Below are positions 51,331 to 60,418 of a stretch of DNA of 64,000 nt, piece after piece (the stretch's first letter is position 1; the number at the start of each line of letters is the position of its first letter). The position numbers and the translations under genes were made by a program. Source of the stretch: CAG-238 sp934277695 (lineage in GTDB: Bacteria; Bacillota; Clostridia; Peptostreptococcales; Anaerovoracaceae); NCBI GenBank assembly GCA_934277695.1, contig CAKQVG010000001.1, forward strand, positions 496,001 through 560,000. Direction: 5' to 3'. The notes beneath the pieces are model-generated. The model ran no database searches. It saw nothing but the letters and a program-made list of their open reading frames with translations, and was not told where the DNA came from.

Positions 51331-51853
51331 AAAATTCCTCTTTGCTTATATCAAACTTGTTTAGTTTCCTCAGGAATGCCTTTGCGTTCCCGTATCCGAT
51401 TCCAAGGATTTTTCCGACCTGTGCCCGCCGCCGGCCCGATGTCTTTCCTCCGGCAAGTCCGGCATGGAACAAGTCCTCCTGTGAAAAGCTTTGTTCACCT
51501 TCGGTTTGAACCGTGCAGTGCGCCTTCGTCAGGGCTTCGGCTATGTCTTCCGGCCGCGCATTCTCGATTCCGATGTCGCCTTTCTTGGTTGCCAGCTTCC
51601 TATCAAGAAAAGCCTGCTTTGCGTTTGGAAATTTTTCCGTGAGTTTTCTTCTGATCTCTTCACCTGAAAAATCAGGATCCGTAAAAATAATAATTCCTCC
51701 GTTGTTGTAGGCTCTTTCGATAAGCTCCCATGTCTGCCGTTTAATGCCAAATCCATGGGTCTCAATAATAAAACCATCCACGGCTTGTTTTACTGCGGCC
51801 GTATCGTCTCTTCCTTCCACAACGATCGTTTCCTTGATGTTAATCTTGTCCAT
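51302..51853 (-). CDS. rnmV: Ribonuclease M5
   Basis: A 183-residue TOPRIM-domain nuclease that matures 5S rRNA. The TOPRIM glutamate is in IVVEGRDD near residue 13, and IIIFTDPDFSGE carries the DxD motif near 56. It is paired with rsmA as in other Firmicutes. Confidence 0.95.
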   Translation of the reverse strand: MDKINIKETIVVEGRDDTAAVKQAVDGFIIETHGFGIKRQTWELIERAYNNGGIIIFTDPDFSGEEIRRKLTEKFPNAKQAFLDRKLATKKGDIGIENARPEDIAEALTKAHCTVQTEGEQSFSQEDLFHAGLAGGKTSGRRRAQVGKILGIGYGNAKAFLRKLNKFDISKEEFYEALRTIDN

Positions 51854-51856
51854 GTG

Positions 51857-52291
51857 CTATTCCTGCTTGTCTCCCTGCTGCGTGTTTTCGTTCTCTGTTT
51901 TGCTGTAATCCTCTTCCGGGAAAAGGAAAAGAAGCTCGTTCGGCTTAATCAGCTTAAGATCCCTCCTGGCCTGTGACTCTATGTAGTCAGCCGAGTTTAT
52001 GTTTTCCAGCTCAAGCTGAAGGCTTTCTTTATCTTTCAAAAGTTCCCGATTATATGCCGTAACCTCATCCATTTCGTTGTTCAGCTTGATTATTTTAATT
52101 GCGGACACGCCAAAATACACTATGAGGATTGCCACCACAGCGCATACGGCAATTTTTATGTAATTGTCTTTCTTTTGCGCCTTGCTCTTCTGAATTTCGA
52201 GCCGTTCGCGCCTGTCGTTTCTCGCCTGCGGGATGTTGATAACCCGATTGTTCTTCTCATACTCCCGGAGGTTGCTCTTCTTTTTTCTCAT
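51857..52291 (-). CDS. divIC: Septum formation initiator (DivIC/FtsB-like)
   Basis: A 144-residue protein. A basic N-terminal cytoplasmic part is followed by one membrane helix (about 49-69) and a coiled coil ending ARRDLKLIKPNELLFLFPEED, the DivIC pattern. It acts with FtsL and DivIB at the division septum. I chose the ATG at 52291; this overlaps the yabQ end by 35 bases, and a GTG at 52300 is another option. The yabP-yabQ-divIC order matches Bacillus. Confidence 0.88.
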   Translation of the reverse strand: MRKKKSNLREYEKNNRVINIPQARNDRRERLEIQKSKAQKKDNYIKIAVCAVVAILIVYFGVSAIKIIKLNNEMDEVTAYNRELLKDKESLQLELENINSADYIESQARRDLKLIKPNELLFLFPEEDYSKTENENTQQGDKQE

Positions 52292-52586
52292 TGTCCTCAC
52301 CCATGAAGAGTATACCACAAAATAACTTCTTCCACAACCAAAGACCAATTAGGAAAGAAAATAAGCCGAGGAAGGACAGTTTACCGTTTTCACAGAAAAA
52401 AGAAAATTCACTGTAAAGGAATCCGAGCGACAGAAAATACAGTCCCTCCAAAAGACCTCTTCCCACCGTTTTCATTTTCTTCCTGCTCTCAAAACTTTTA
52501 AACGTGCTGTGTATCAGCCCACCACCGATTCCGCAGCACAGCATAATGGCAATAATGACAATCTGTGAATGTATGAGTTCTGTCAT
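52257..52586 (-). CDS. yabQ: YabQ-like sporulation membrane protein
   Basis: A 109-residue protein with about three or four hydrophobic helices. Its place between yabP and divIC and its size support YabQ, which in Bacillus subtilis is needed for spore cortex formation in the mother cell. Sequence similarity is low, so the call rests largely on context. Its start overlaps the yabP stop by one base. Confidence 0.78.
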   Translation of the reverse strand: MTELIHSQIVIIAIMLCCGIGGGLIHSTFKSFESRKKMKTVGRGLLEGLYFLSLGFLYSEFSFFCENGKLSFLGLFSFLIGLWLWKKLFCGILFMGEDNEKKEEQPPGV

Positions 52587-52855
52587 TATTCTTTTCGCTT
52601 TCCGAAATTACGCAATCCTCTTCCCGGTTTTTTGGCTGTCTTATCTGTATATGTCACCGAGCATACATTTCCCGTAACCACAAGTACGCCCTCCGCCAGA
52701 TCCAGCTTTTCTATATTGAGGTTGCGCCCTGTTATCTCAAGGCCGCCTTCCTTTAAGTTTGCCCAAAGCGTATCCTCATCAAATGCGTCAACATCTGCCA
52801 CCTGGCTTACAGTGATTTTTTCGCGATTGTCAATGCTTATATAATGATTCTCCAT
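52586..52855 (-). CDS. yabP: Sporulation protein YabP
   Basis: An 89-residue protein of the YabP/YqfC fold: HYISIDNREKITVSQVADVDAFDEDTLWANLKEGGLEITGRNLNIEKLDLAEGVLVVTG. It works with YabQ in spore cortex assembly. The pair implies that the organism sporulates or did so recently. Confidence 0.9.
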   Translation of the reverse strand: MENHYISIDNREKITVSQVADVDAFDEDTLWANLKEGGLEITGRNLNIEKLDLAEGVLVVTGNVCSVTYTDKTAKKPGRGLRNFGKRKE

Positions 52856-52958
52856 ACGGTCTTTCCTTTCTTTTCCCGCAGCCTGCGGGAAGTCCTGATT
52901 GTTTCATTATATGCATTGTATCCATAAAAATATGATAATGCCGGCTGTACTACAGAAG

Positions 52959-52985
52959 AAAACGGACAGCAAAGCCGCCCGTTTT
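52959..52985 (-). terminator. Weak terminator after the M23 peptidase gene
   Basis: On the minus strand AAAACGG pairs with CCGTTTT, with inner GC pairs, followed by TTTTCTTCT. Confidence 0.6.
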
Positions 52986-52991
52986 GATTCG

Positions 52992-54590
52992 TTATACATA
53001 GTTTGCCGGATTTACATTCGAACCGTTCTTGAATACCTCGAAGTGGCAGTGAGGGCCGGTGCTTCGTCCGGTGCTTCCTACAGCGGCAATCGTCTGCCCC
53101 TTGTATACCTGCTGACCGGCACTTACATAAAGCGCACTGCAGTGTGCATACAGCGTCTTGATGTTTCCGCCGTGGTCAATCATAATTCTGAGGCCGTAAG
53201 CTCCCGACCAGCCGGCCGATATTACGGTTCCTCCGTCGGCTGCTCTTATTGCGGTTCCCGTCGGTGCCGCATAGTCAAGACCGTAATGCCATCTTCCCCA
53301 TCTAGGTCCGTAGCCTCTGTATACGCCTACGGCAACCGGTCTCTGAAGCTGTCCCGTTCCTTTCTTTGGAGGAACCTTCTTCGTACCTTTCAGAACAATC
53401 TTGCTTATCGGCTCTTTGATTATTTCCTTACTTAAGTCTTTTCTTGATACCGTCTTGCCGTTTTCCTTTACCAGACGTGCGGTTATCTTCGCTTTTCCGT
53501 TCGTTCCGGATCTTTGAACAACCTGCTCGCCCTGATAATAGCTGCTCGACTTTTTGTAGACGGTCTTGTATTTGACCTTTTCTGCGAATGTCGATACTTC
53601 AACGGTTCTTACCGTCAGAAGAGGGACCGCCTGCTGGGTGACGAACTTATCTCCGATGTGAATCACTGAGTTTTCCGTTATCTTTGGATTCATCTTCTTC
53701 AGTTCCTTAAATGTTACACCAAGTTTGTCACATATTCCGTACAGGGTATCTCCTGCTTTTACTTTGTATGTGGATTCCTGCTGCTTTCCGCTCTTTATCT
53801 TCTTCAGTGCGGAATATTTACTGCTGATCTTCGCAAGCGTGGTGCTTGTCTGCTCTATTTTAACGTCTTCTTTGAAACCGATCTCTTCGTATTTTCTGCT
53901 CGATTTCTTGCTCACATAAAGATCCTTGACCGACTGAAGAACCTCTTCGGCGATCGCCTGGCTCTCTACAACCGCAATGCGCTGTCCGTCTACAACAATC
54001 GCGAATGCCTGAGCCTGAATATCACCCATGTAGGTGAAACGTCTGAGTACGGTATCCGCATCATCAATTTCTTTTCCGATGGAAATAACAGGTTTAAATG
54101 TTATATCCGTTTCTGCATCAATGGATATGTTTGAACCGTATTCGTGCGAGAGTTCCGCACTTATTAAGTCCAGTATTTCCAATACATCTCTCTGCTCTTT
54201 TACAATACCGAGCGTTCTTCCGTTATAGGAATATTCGTAGTCGGTTGTCGAAGCGAAAACCCCTACAAGTCCAAGAAGGACGATAAATACGATGCCGGCA
54301 TGCTTAAGAATCTCTTTTCGATATTTAAGCATATTCACTCTGCCGTCGTGCATTCTCCTTGCAAACAAAACAAAGGTTTTCCAGAAGAACCACGCCACAA
54401 CATCGGCGAATTTGTCATATCCGATGACAGCTGAACCCGCAACGTTCCAGAGTGCCTCTTTTCCGTCCTCGAGGATTTCCTCTACTTCATCAAGAACTTC
54501 ATCTGTTCCTGTTATTATGCTTGCACAGAAATCCCATATTGTAAAATCGGTCTTTATTTTTTTGATTTTTTTGCTCTTGCGTTTAGCCAT
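52992..54590 (-). CDS. LysM, G5 and M23-peptidase membrane protein
   Basis: A 532-residue protein. A basic cytoplasmic tail of about 90 residues precedes one membrane helix (about 95-115). Outside lie a region of unknown type (115-250), a LysM repeat (YKVKAGDTLYGICDKLGVTFKELKKMNP, near 265), a G5 domain (about 305-390) and an M23 LytM-type domain. Zinc ligands are H435 and D439 in HYGLDYA, and H516 in PHCHFEV with H514 near it. It should cut cross-links in peptidoglycan, perhaps in sporulation given its yabP/yabQ neighbours. The start overlaps the DnaD-protein gene by 37 bases. Confidence 0.92.
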   Translation of the reverse strand: MAKRKSKKIKKIKTDFTIWDFCASIITGTDEVLDEVEEILEDGKEALWNVAGSAVIGYDKFADVVAWFFWKTFVLFARRMHDGRVNMLKYRKEILKHAGIVFIVLLGLVGVFASTTDYEYSYNGRTLGIVKEQRDVLEILDLISAELSHEYGSNISIDAETDITFKPVISIGKEIDDADTVLRRFTYMGDIQAQAFAIVVDGQRIAVVESQAIAEEVLQSVKDLYVSKKSSRKYEEIGFKEDVKIEQTSTTLAKISSKYSALKKIKSGKQQESTYKVKAGDTLYGICDKLGVTFKELKKMNPKITENSVIHIGDKFVTQQAVPLLTVRTVEVSTFAEKVKYKTVYKKSSSYYQGEQVVQRSGTNGKAKITARLVKENGKTVSRKDLSKEIIKEPISKIVLKGTKKVPPKKGTGQLQRPVAVGVYRGYGPRWGRWHYGLDYAAPTGTAIRAADGGTVISAGWSGAYGLRIMIDHGGNIKTLYAHCSALYVSAGQQVYKGQTIAAVGSTGRSTGPHCHFEVFKNGSNVNPANYV

Positions 54591-55822
54591 AACTCAGCAT
54601 CTCCTATTCTATCCCTCACGCATACGCATCTTCTGCCGGCATCATTTACTCCCGTATCATGACATTCGCTGCAAAGGTATTTCACATCTGTAAAATCCAA
54701 CGGGAAATTGTTTTCCGTCAACAGAACCGCTCTCTCCTGTTCGAGAAGTGTTGTGAGTTTTTTTATCTCTTCGAGGTCTTCGCTTCCGCTCAGCACGGCT
54801 CTGGAAAGCCTGCTCCCCAAATCCTTAAGCGACTCGTCGATTTCTTCGATTCTAGGAAGTTTTTCGTAAACCTCTCTTTTGGCTTCTTGTGCCTTTCTCT
54901 CGGCGTCATGCCGCAAAAAATCGTAGTAACTGTTTAAATCCGTCTGGCTGACTGTCGTTTTTCTGTTAACATCTCTTCCGAAGGAAGCTGCTTCTTTCTG
55001 CCAATTTTCCAAAATCTTGTTTACATAATTCACATTGGGATTCGGTATCCCAACCGTTTTTTGACATGCATCGAGAATTCTCTCGAGAGAAAATCCCATT
55101 TCGTCAAACCATTTGTCTATAATTTTTCTTTCTCCGTCGGTTGCCATTCTTCCCACAACCCCCAAGGAGTTCAGAATACGCTTATAATCACCGTATCTGC
55201 GGCTTGTTTCCTCTATATATTCGTCAGCTTTATCTACCGTTGTAATGCCTTTTTTCGCCCATTCGCGTATAACGGCACCGATATATTTCAGCTGTGTCTT
55301 TCCTTTCTCATAGCAGTATTCAAATGCTTTTTGGATCAGTGCCGGTTCTGCCGACATCTCGCTATGCCATGAGGCAATTTCCTGCATCTCCTTTGGCGAT
55401 ACCGGTTGGCCCTTTAAATTTTCCACAAAATCAAAGACTTCTTTCAGCTCATTCTCACAAAGTGTTTCCGAAGACTTTGAGGATTTCTGCGGTGTCTCAA
55501 GGGAGCCTGCGTACATGAGTTCACGCAGATTTACGAATGTAATGCCGTAATCAAGCTCTGTATCGCTTCTCATTTCTCTTTTTACAACGCCCATTCTTTC
55601 CCAGTACTGCCACGCAAGGTCAACATCACTGTCCTTAAGTCCAAGCTGTGCCGCAAGGCCGCGGTGGGTTATTTCCGTCTGCTGTTTCGCATAAAGCAGC
55701 GCATACAGATAGACCTTAACATAATCCCCGGGAGCTTGAGGCAGATATTCATTTATAAAAATATTTTCCACTTCTGTCGCCAAAAGATAGAAATCTTTAA
55801 TCCTTTCGGTTTTGAAGTTCAT
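54554..55822 (-). CDS. DnaD-domain replication protein with C-terminal DnaI-type zinc motif
   Basis: A 422-residue protein. The N-terminal winged helix (about 20-100, YALLYAKQQTEITHRGLAAQLGLKDSDVDLAWQYWERMGVVKRE) is DnaD-like; two DnaB_2/DnaD C-terminal-type repeats occupy about 130-290. The last 100 residues (REVYEKLPRIEEIDESLKDLG ... YLCSECHDTGVNDAGRRCVC) match the N-terminal zinc domain of clostridial DnaI/DnaC helicase loaders, with C384, C387, C399 and C401. No AAA+ ATPase follows. It lies next to dnaB, so it likely helps load the helicase. Confidence 0.85.
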   Translation of the reverse strand: MNFKTERIKDFYLLATEVENIFINEYLPQAPGDYVKVYLYALLYAKQQTEITHRGLAAQLGLKDSDVDLAWQYWERMGVVKREMRSDTELDYGITFVNLRELMYAGSLETPQKSSKSSETLCENELKEVFDFVENLKGQPVSPKEMQEIASWHSEMSAEPALIQKAFEYCYEKGKTQLKYIGAVIREWAKKGITTVDKADEYIEETSRRYGDYKRILNSLGVVGRMATDGERKIIDKWFDEMGFSLERILDACQKTVGIPNPNVNYVNKILENWQKEAASFGRDVNRKTTVSQTDLNSYYDFLRHDAERKAQEAKREVYEKLPRIEEIDESLKDLGSRLSRAVLSGSEDLEEIKKLTTLLEQERAVLLTENNFPLDFTDVKYLCSECHDTGVNDAGRRCVCVRDRIGDAELWLNARAKKSKK

Positions 55823-55861
55823 ATTACCCTCGTTTCATCATGCAAAACGGGCACGCTCCGT

Positions 55862-57178
55862 TTAGAGTGCCTTGTCACTGAACTTGGTGTATCTTGATAC
55901 CCATGTCAGCTCAATCTTCCCCGTCGGGCCGCTCCTGTGTTTTGCTATATTGATTTCGCAAACTCCCGGTGTCTCCGTATCCGGGTTATAATAATCGTCT
56001 CTGTACAGGAAAATTACAATGTCCGCATCCTGCTCGATGGAACCGGATTCCCTGAGGTCAGACAAAATAGGACGCTTGTCCGGTCTCTGTTCCGGTGCTC
56101 GGGAAAGCTGTGAAAGCACGATTACCGGGCAGTCCATTTCTCTTGCCAAAAGTTTGAGGTTTCTTGAAATTGCACTGATTTCCTGCTGGCGGCTGTCCGC
56201 CTTTCCGTCAAATTTCATAAGCTGAAGATAGTCCACAACCACAAGGTCTAGGCCTTGTTCGGCTTTGAGTCTTCTGCATTTGTTTCTCATTTCCATCAGC
56301 GATATTCCCGGCGTGTCGTCAATGACGATTTTAGTGCCGTTGAGATCGTTTGCTGCCATGGAAATTCTATCCCAGTCAACTCTTTCCAAATCTCCCTGTT
56401 TGAGCTTCTGCATTTCAACTCTCGCCTGCATTGCAAGAAGCCTTTGACCGAGCTGTTCTTTTGCCATTTCCAAACTGAAAATGATAACCGATGAGCCCGC
56501 CTTGACAGCACTTTGCTGTGCGATGTTGAGCGCAAGTGCTGTTTTTCCCATAGCCGGTCTTGCTGCAACGATAATCAGATCCGACCGCTGAAGGCCGCTT
56601 GTTTTTTCGTCGAGCTCTTTGAATCCCGTAGGTATACCCACTATTTTATTCTTGTTTTTTGAAGCTTCGTCGATGATTTTGAGGTTTTCAAGTAAAACTT
56701 CTTGGATTTTGGCGTAATCGTTCTTCTGTCGCTTCTGAGCGATACTGAAAATTCCGCTCTCTGCATAGTCCAGAATCTCGCTTGCATCCATCTTCGCTTC
56801 GTACCCTTTATTCGTGATGTCTTCGGTCGTTCTTATCATCTGGCGAAGAGTTGCTTTCTCTGCGACAATCTTCGCGTACTCCGCACCGTTTGCCGTTGAC
56901 GGCACATCTGCCGTGAGCGTGGCTATGTATGCCCGTCCGCCAACCATATCCAATGCTTTTCTTCTCTTCAGTTCTTCGCATACCGTCAAGACATCCACCG
57001 GTGAATTTTCTCTGTACAAATCCCAAATTGCACGAAAAATCTCTCTGTGATTTTCATTATAAAAATCTTCTTCCTTCACTTCTTCAAGAATATCCGAAAG
57101 AATGTTTTTGTCCAGCATGGCTGCGCCCAAAGCGGATCTTTCCGCTTCGGCGTTATGCGGCGGGATTCTGTCAATCAT
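55862..57178 (-). CDS. dnaB: Replicative DNA helicase
   Basis: A 438-residue hexameric helicase. The N-terminal domain (PHNAEAERSALGAAMLDKNILSDILEEV) is followed by a RecA-type motor with Walker A ARPAMGKTALAL near residue 210 and VVDYLQLM near 315. It unwinds DNA at the fork. The rplI-dnaB order is common in Firmicutes. Confidence 0.97.
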   Translation of the reverse strand: MIDRIPPHNAEAERSALGAAMLDKNILSDILEEVKEEDFYNENHREIFRAIWDLYRENSPVDVLTVCEELKRRKALDMVGGRAYIATLTADVPSTANGAEYAKIVAEKATLRQMIRTTEDITNKGYEAKMDASEILDYAESGIFSIAQKRQKNDYAKIQEVLLENLKIIDEASKNKNKIVGIPTGFKELDEKTSGLQRSDLIIVAARPAMGKTALALNIAQQSAVKAGSSVIIFSLEMAKEQLGQRLLAMQARVEMQKLKQGDLERVDWDRISMAANDLNGTKIVIDDTPGISLMEMRNKCRRLKAEQGLDLVVVDYLQLMKFDGKADSRQQEISAISRNLKLLAREMDCPVIVLSQLSRAPEQRPDKRPILSDLRESGSIEQDADIVIFLYRDDYYNPDTETPGVCEINIAKHRSGPTGKIELTWVSRYTKFSDKAL

Positions 57179-57192
57179 GCCTCTTCTCCTAA

Positions 57193-57639
57193 CTATTGAG
57201 CGTTTACTACAACTTTGAGTTTTGCGTTTACATCTGTGTAAAGTTTTATTTCAACCGTCATCTCGCCGGTCTGCTTAATCGGACTGTCGAGCAGAATTTT
57301 TTTCTTGTCAACGGTAATGCTGTGCTGTGCTTTAAGAGCATCCGCAATGTCCTTTGATGTGATAGATCCGAAAATTCTACCGCCTTCTCCGGCTTTTGTT
57401 TTGATTTCAACGCTTACTTTCCCGATTTTTTCCGCTGTCTGCTGTGCTGCAGCTTTCTCCTCGGCTTTCTTTTCGGCAGCGATTGCTTTCTGTTTTTCAA
57501 GACTTCTTATGTTGCCTTCTGTCGCTTCCGTTGCATAGCCTTTCGGAAGCAGCATGTTTCTTGCGTATCCATCGCTTACGTTAACAACATCACCGGCTTT
57601 GCCGGTTCCTTTTATATCTCTATTCAAGATTACTATCAT
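57193..57639 (-). CDS. rplI: 50S ribosomal protein L9
   Basis: A 148-residue protein starting MIVILNRDIKGTGKAGDVVNVSDGYARNMLLPKGYA, the L9 rRNA-binding N domain, followed by the long central helix and C domain. Its start overlaps the gdpP end by 20 bases; gdpP-rplI-dnaB is a conserved Firmicute order. Confidence 0.97.
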   Translation of the reverse strand: MIVILNRDIKGTGKAGDVVNVSDGYARNMLLPKGYATEATEGNIRSLEKQKAIAAEKKAEEKAAAQQTAEKIGKVSVEIKTKAGEGGRIFGSITSKDIADALKAQHSITVDKKKILLDSPIKQTGEMTVEIKLYTDVNAKLKVVVNAQ

Positions 57640-59395
57640 CTTTCTTTACCTCCATTATCTCCATAATTTTCTGTACGGTCTCCTGTATGGAATCCTCTAC
57701 TTGCGCAGCGGCCGTTGTAAGATGTCCGCCCCCACCGAATTTTTCCATTATGAGCTGTACGTTTACATCGCCAAGTGATCTTGCGCTGATTACCGTCTTC
57801 TCGTCAATATTTCTTCCTACAACAAAGGATGCTTTCACATCTCTTATTGTCAAGAGCTGGTCTGCGACCTGTGCACAGATGAGCTGTGCGTCCGTCTTGA
57901 CCTGCGGGCACGTGGTGATTGCCACCCCGCCGTCAAATACCTGCGTTTCCGCAACTGCGCGGGCACGGATTCTTATGTTTGAAATATCTTCCTGGAAGAA
58001 ACGCTTTACTTCCGTAGGGTCGGCGCCTTGTCTTCTAAGCCATGCCGCCGCCTCGAACGTTCTCACTCCTGTTTTCACCGCAAACCCGTTGGTGTCCACC
58101 GTCATTCCTGCAAGAAGTGCTTCAGCCTCAAGTTTTGCAAGGCTTTTCTTTTTGCTCATGTACTGCAGAATTTCCGCAACCAGTTCGGATGCGGAGGATG
58201 CATACGATTCCATGTATGCAAGCACCGGATTCTCTATAAATTCCTCAACTTTCCTGTGATGATCGATAACCACAACCTTCTCGCAGATATCTAAGAGCTT
58301 CGGGCACTGGACAAGGCTCGGTCTGTGTGTGTCCACAACGATCAGCAGGCTGTCAGGCTCCGCAAGCGTAAGTGCTTTTTCGGATGAAAGGAATCTATAT
58401 TCATCGCTTTCCTTTGCCTGTTTGAAAATGGCATGAAGCGACTCGTTGTATTCGTCAATTACAATATATGGCTCTTTCTCCGAAAGAGCGCACAGTCTTG
58501 ATATTCCCAACGCTGCACCGAAGCTGTCCATATCGGGATTATCGTGACCCATAATAAATATTTTTTTTGATTGCTCAATGAGCTGTTTCAGCGCATGACC
58601 TACAATCCTCGATTTGCCTTTGTTGCTTTTCTCAACGGTCTGGAGTTTGCCGCCGTAATATTCTATTTTGATGTTTCTCTTTATTACCGCTTGGTCTCCG
58701 CCTCTTCCGAGAGCAAGGTCAAGCGCAGTATCCGCATAGGATTCCGATTGTGCCATGTTTCTGCCGCCAACCCCCACGCCTATGCTGAGACTGGCCGGAA
58801 AGTCTGCCCCCGTTTCGAGATTTCTTACCTCGTCTAAAAGGTCGAATTTCGCCGCAATAATCTTCTCAAGATGCTGCTGCTCGAACCATACGACATACAA
58901 ACTGCTCTTTACGCGTATTACCGACGCATCCATCTTTGCTGCCCATTTTCGTATGATTCCGTCAATCTGGCTCGAAAGTGCAAGTCTCGGAACGGGACCT
59001 GTGCTGTCTATGAGTTCATCATAGTTGTCCAGCTGTATCTTGGCAACACATGGTTTTTCATTATTGTACCTATCCTTCAAATCTTCAAGATTCGTTACAT
59101 CGCTGAAAAATACAGCAAGCCCGTCCTCATCATCTTCCGTAAGTTTCTTTGCGGAAATTCGGAACGTTTTGTCGTTTCTCTTTATTAAAGGATGTGTACC
59201 GCTTGCGGCTGACTCATAAAGTTCACTCAGCTTTATTCCGGTAAGTGCAAAGATATCGCCTTCGAGTATTTCGTCGTAGACAAATACTTCGTTTATTCTT
59301 GCGCTCGCCCCGGTAACCTTCCCTTGCGCATTTATGAAACATGCCGGAAGCGGAATGTATTCCAATATGGAATTGTCTGTCTTTCCTTTTACCAT
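57620..59395 (-). CDS. gdpP: c-di-AMP phosphodiesterase (GdpP-type), no membrane anchor
   Basis: A 591-residue protein. A PAS-like domain (about 8-85), a degenerate GGDEF domain (about 110-245), a DHH domain (about 278-430) with GHDNPDMDS (H284, D288, D290) and the DHH triad at VVIDHHRKVEE, and DHHA1 with FGGGGHLTTAA near 565. It hydrolyses cyclic di-AMP. Standard GdpP has about 650 residues with two N-terminal membrane helices; these are missing and AAAGAGG precedes the ATG, so this is likely a soluble form. Confidence 0.92.
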   Translation of the reverse strand: MVKGKTDNSILEYIPLPACFINAQGKVTGASARINEVFVYDEILEGDIFALTGIKLSELYESAASGTHPLIKRNDKTFRISAKKLTEDDEDGLAVFFSDVTNLEDLKDRYNNEKPCVAKIQLDNYDELIDSTGPVPRLALSSQIDGIIRKWAAKMDASVIRVKSSLYVVWFEQQHLEKIIAAKFDLLDEVRNLETGADFPASLSIGVGVGGRNMAQSESYADTALDLALGRGGDQAVIKRNIKIEYYGGKLQTVEKSNKGKSRIVGHALKQLIEQSKKIFIMGHDNPDMDSFGAALGISRLCALSEKEPYIVIDEYNESLHAIFKQAKESDEYRFLSSEKALTLAEPDSLLIVVDTHRPSLVQCPKLLDICEKVVVIDHHRKVEEFIENPVLAYMESYASSASELVAEILQYMSKKKSLAKLEAEALLAGMTVDTNGFAVKTGVRTFEAAAWLRRQGADPTEVKRFFQEDISNIRIRARAVAETQVFDGGVAITTCPQVKTDAQLICAQVADQLLTIRDVKASFVVGRNIDEKTVISARSLGDVNVQLIMEKFGGGGHLTTAAAQVEDSIQETVQKIMEIMEVKKDDSNLE

Positions 59396-59434
59396 AAATT
59401 AAAACCTCTTTGCCAATGCAATCCTTCTTTTTGA

Positions 59435-60418
59435 CTACCCAATTCCCAGTCCGAAGTTTTTTCTTACCCTCTTCATTGTCTTTTGTGCAATCTCATCTGC
59501 TTTCTGTGCACCGTCGTTTAATATATTAATCAGTTCCTTGGATTCTCTTATATTCTTGTATTTTTCCTGAATCGGAAGGAGGGCTTCCGTAGTCACTTCA
59601 ACAAGATCCTTCTTGAAATCGCCGTATCCTTTTCCTTCGTACATCATTTCAAGTTCTGCGATCGTCTTTCCGGACAAAACGCTGTATATGTTCAAAAGGT
59701 TGCTGATTCCCGGTTTGTTCTCTACATCGAATTTTACGATTCCGTCTGAGTCCGTAGTTGCCTTCATAATTGATTTTTTGATCTTTGAAGGTTCGTCCAG
59801 CAGTGAAATTCTGCTGTGAATATTCTCGGCGGATTTTGACATCTTGGAAGTAGGATCATCCAGTGCCATAATTCTAGCACCTTCCTTCATAAACCTTCCG
59901 TCCGGAACAACAAATGTGTCACCGTAGTGGTGGTTCACTCTGATTGCCAAATCTCTTGTAAGTTCAATATGTTGTTTTTGGTCATTTCCTACCGGAACAA
60001 CATCTGTATCGTAAAGCAGAATATCTGCTGCCATGAGTGTCGGGTAGGTCAAAAGTCCCGCTCCCACGGATTCCTTTCCCTGGCTCTTTGCCTTGAACTG
60101 TGTCATTCTGAAAAGTTCCCCTGTATTTGCACAGCATGTAAGAATCCAGCCGAGCTCTGCATGTCCGGCAACTTGTGACTGTACGAATACGATGGATTTC
60201 TTTGGATCAACACCTACCGCAAGGTAAAGTGCCGCAACATCAAGAATGTGCTTCTTAAGTTCCTTTGGATCCTGAGGAACCGTGATTGCATGTTCGTCTA
60301 CGATGCAGTAAATACATTCATGATCTTCCTGCAGTTCGACGAATTGCTTCAGTGCGCCGAGGTAATTTCCAAGATGTATGTTTCCTGTCGGCTGTACGCC
60401 CGAAAAAACTCTTTTCAT
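59435..60418 (-). CDS. trpS: Tryptophanyl-tRNA synthetase
   Basis: A 327-residue class I synthetase. FSGVQPTGNIHLGNYLGAL contains the HIGH-type motif and MSKSAEN the KMSKS motif. It charges tRNA-Trp. Its start overlaps the sigma-factor stop by 4 bases (ATGA); no T-box leader is possible at this site. Confidence 0.98.
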   Translation of the reverse strand: MKRVFSGVQPTGNIHLGNYLGALKQFVELQEDHECIYCIVDEHAITVPQDPKELKKHILDVAALYLAVGVDPKKSIVFVQSQVAGHAELGWILTCCANTGELFRMTQFKAKSQGKESVGAGLLTYPTLMAADILLYDTDVVPVGNDQKQHIELTRDLAIRVNHHYGDTFVVPDGRFMKEGARIMALDDPTSKMSKSAENIHSRISLLDEPSKIKKSIMKATTDSDGIVKFDVENKPGISNLLNIYSVLSGKTIAELEMMYEGKGYGDFKKDLVEVTTEALLPIQEKYKNIRESKELINILNDGAQKADEIAQKTMKRVRKNFGLGIG

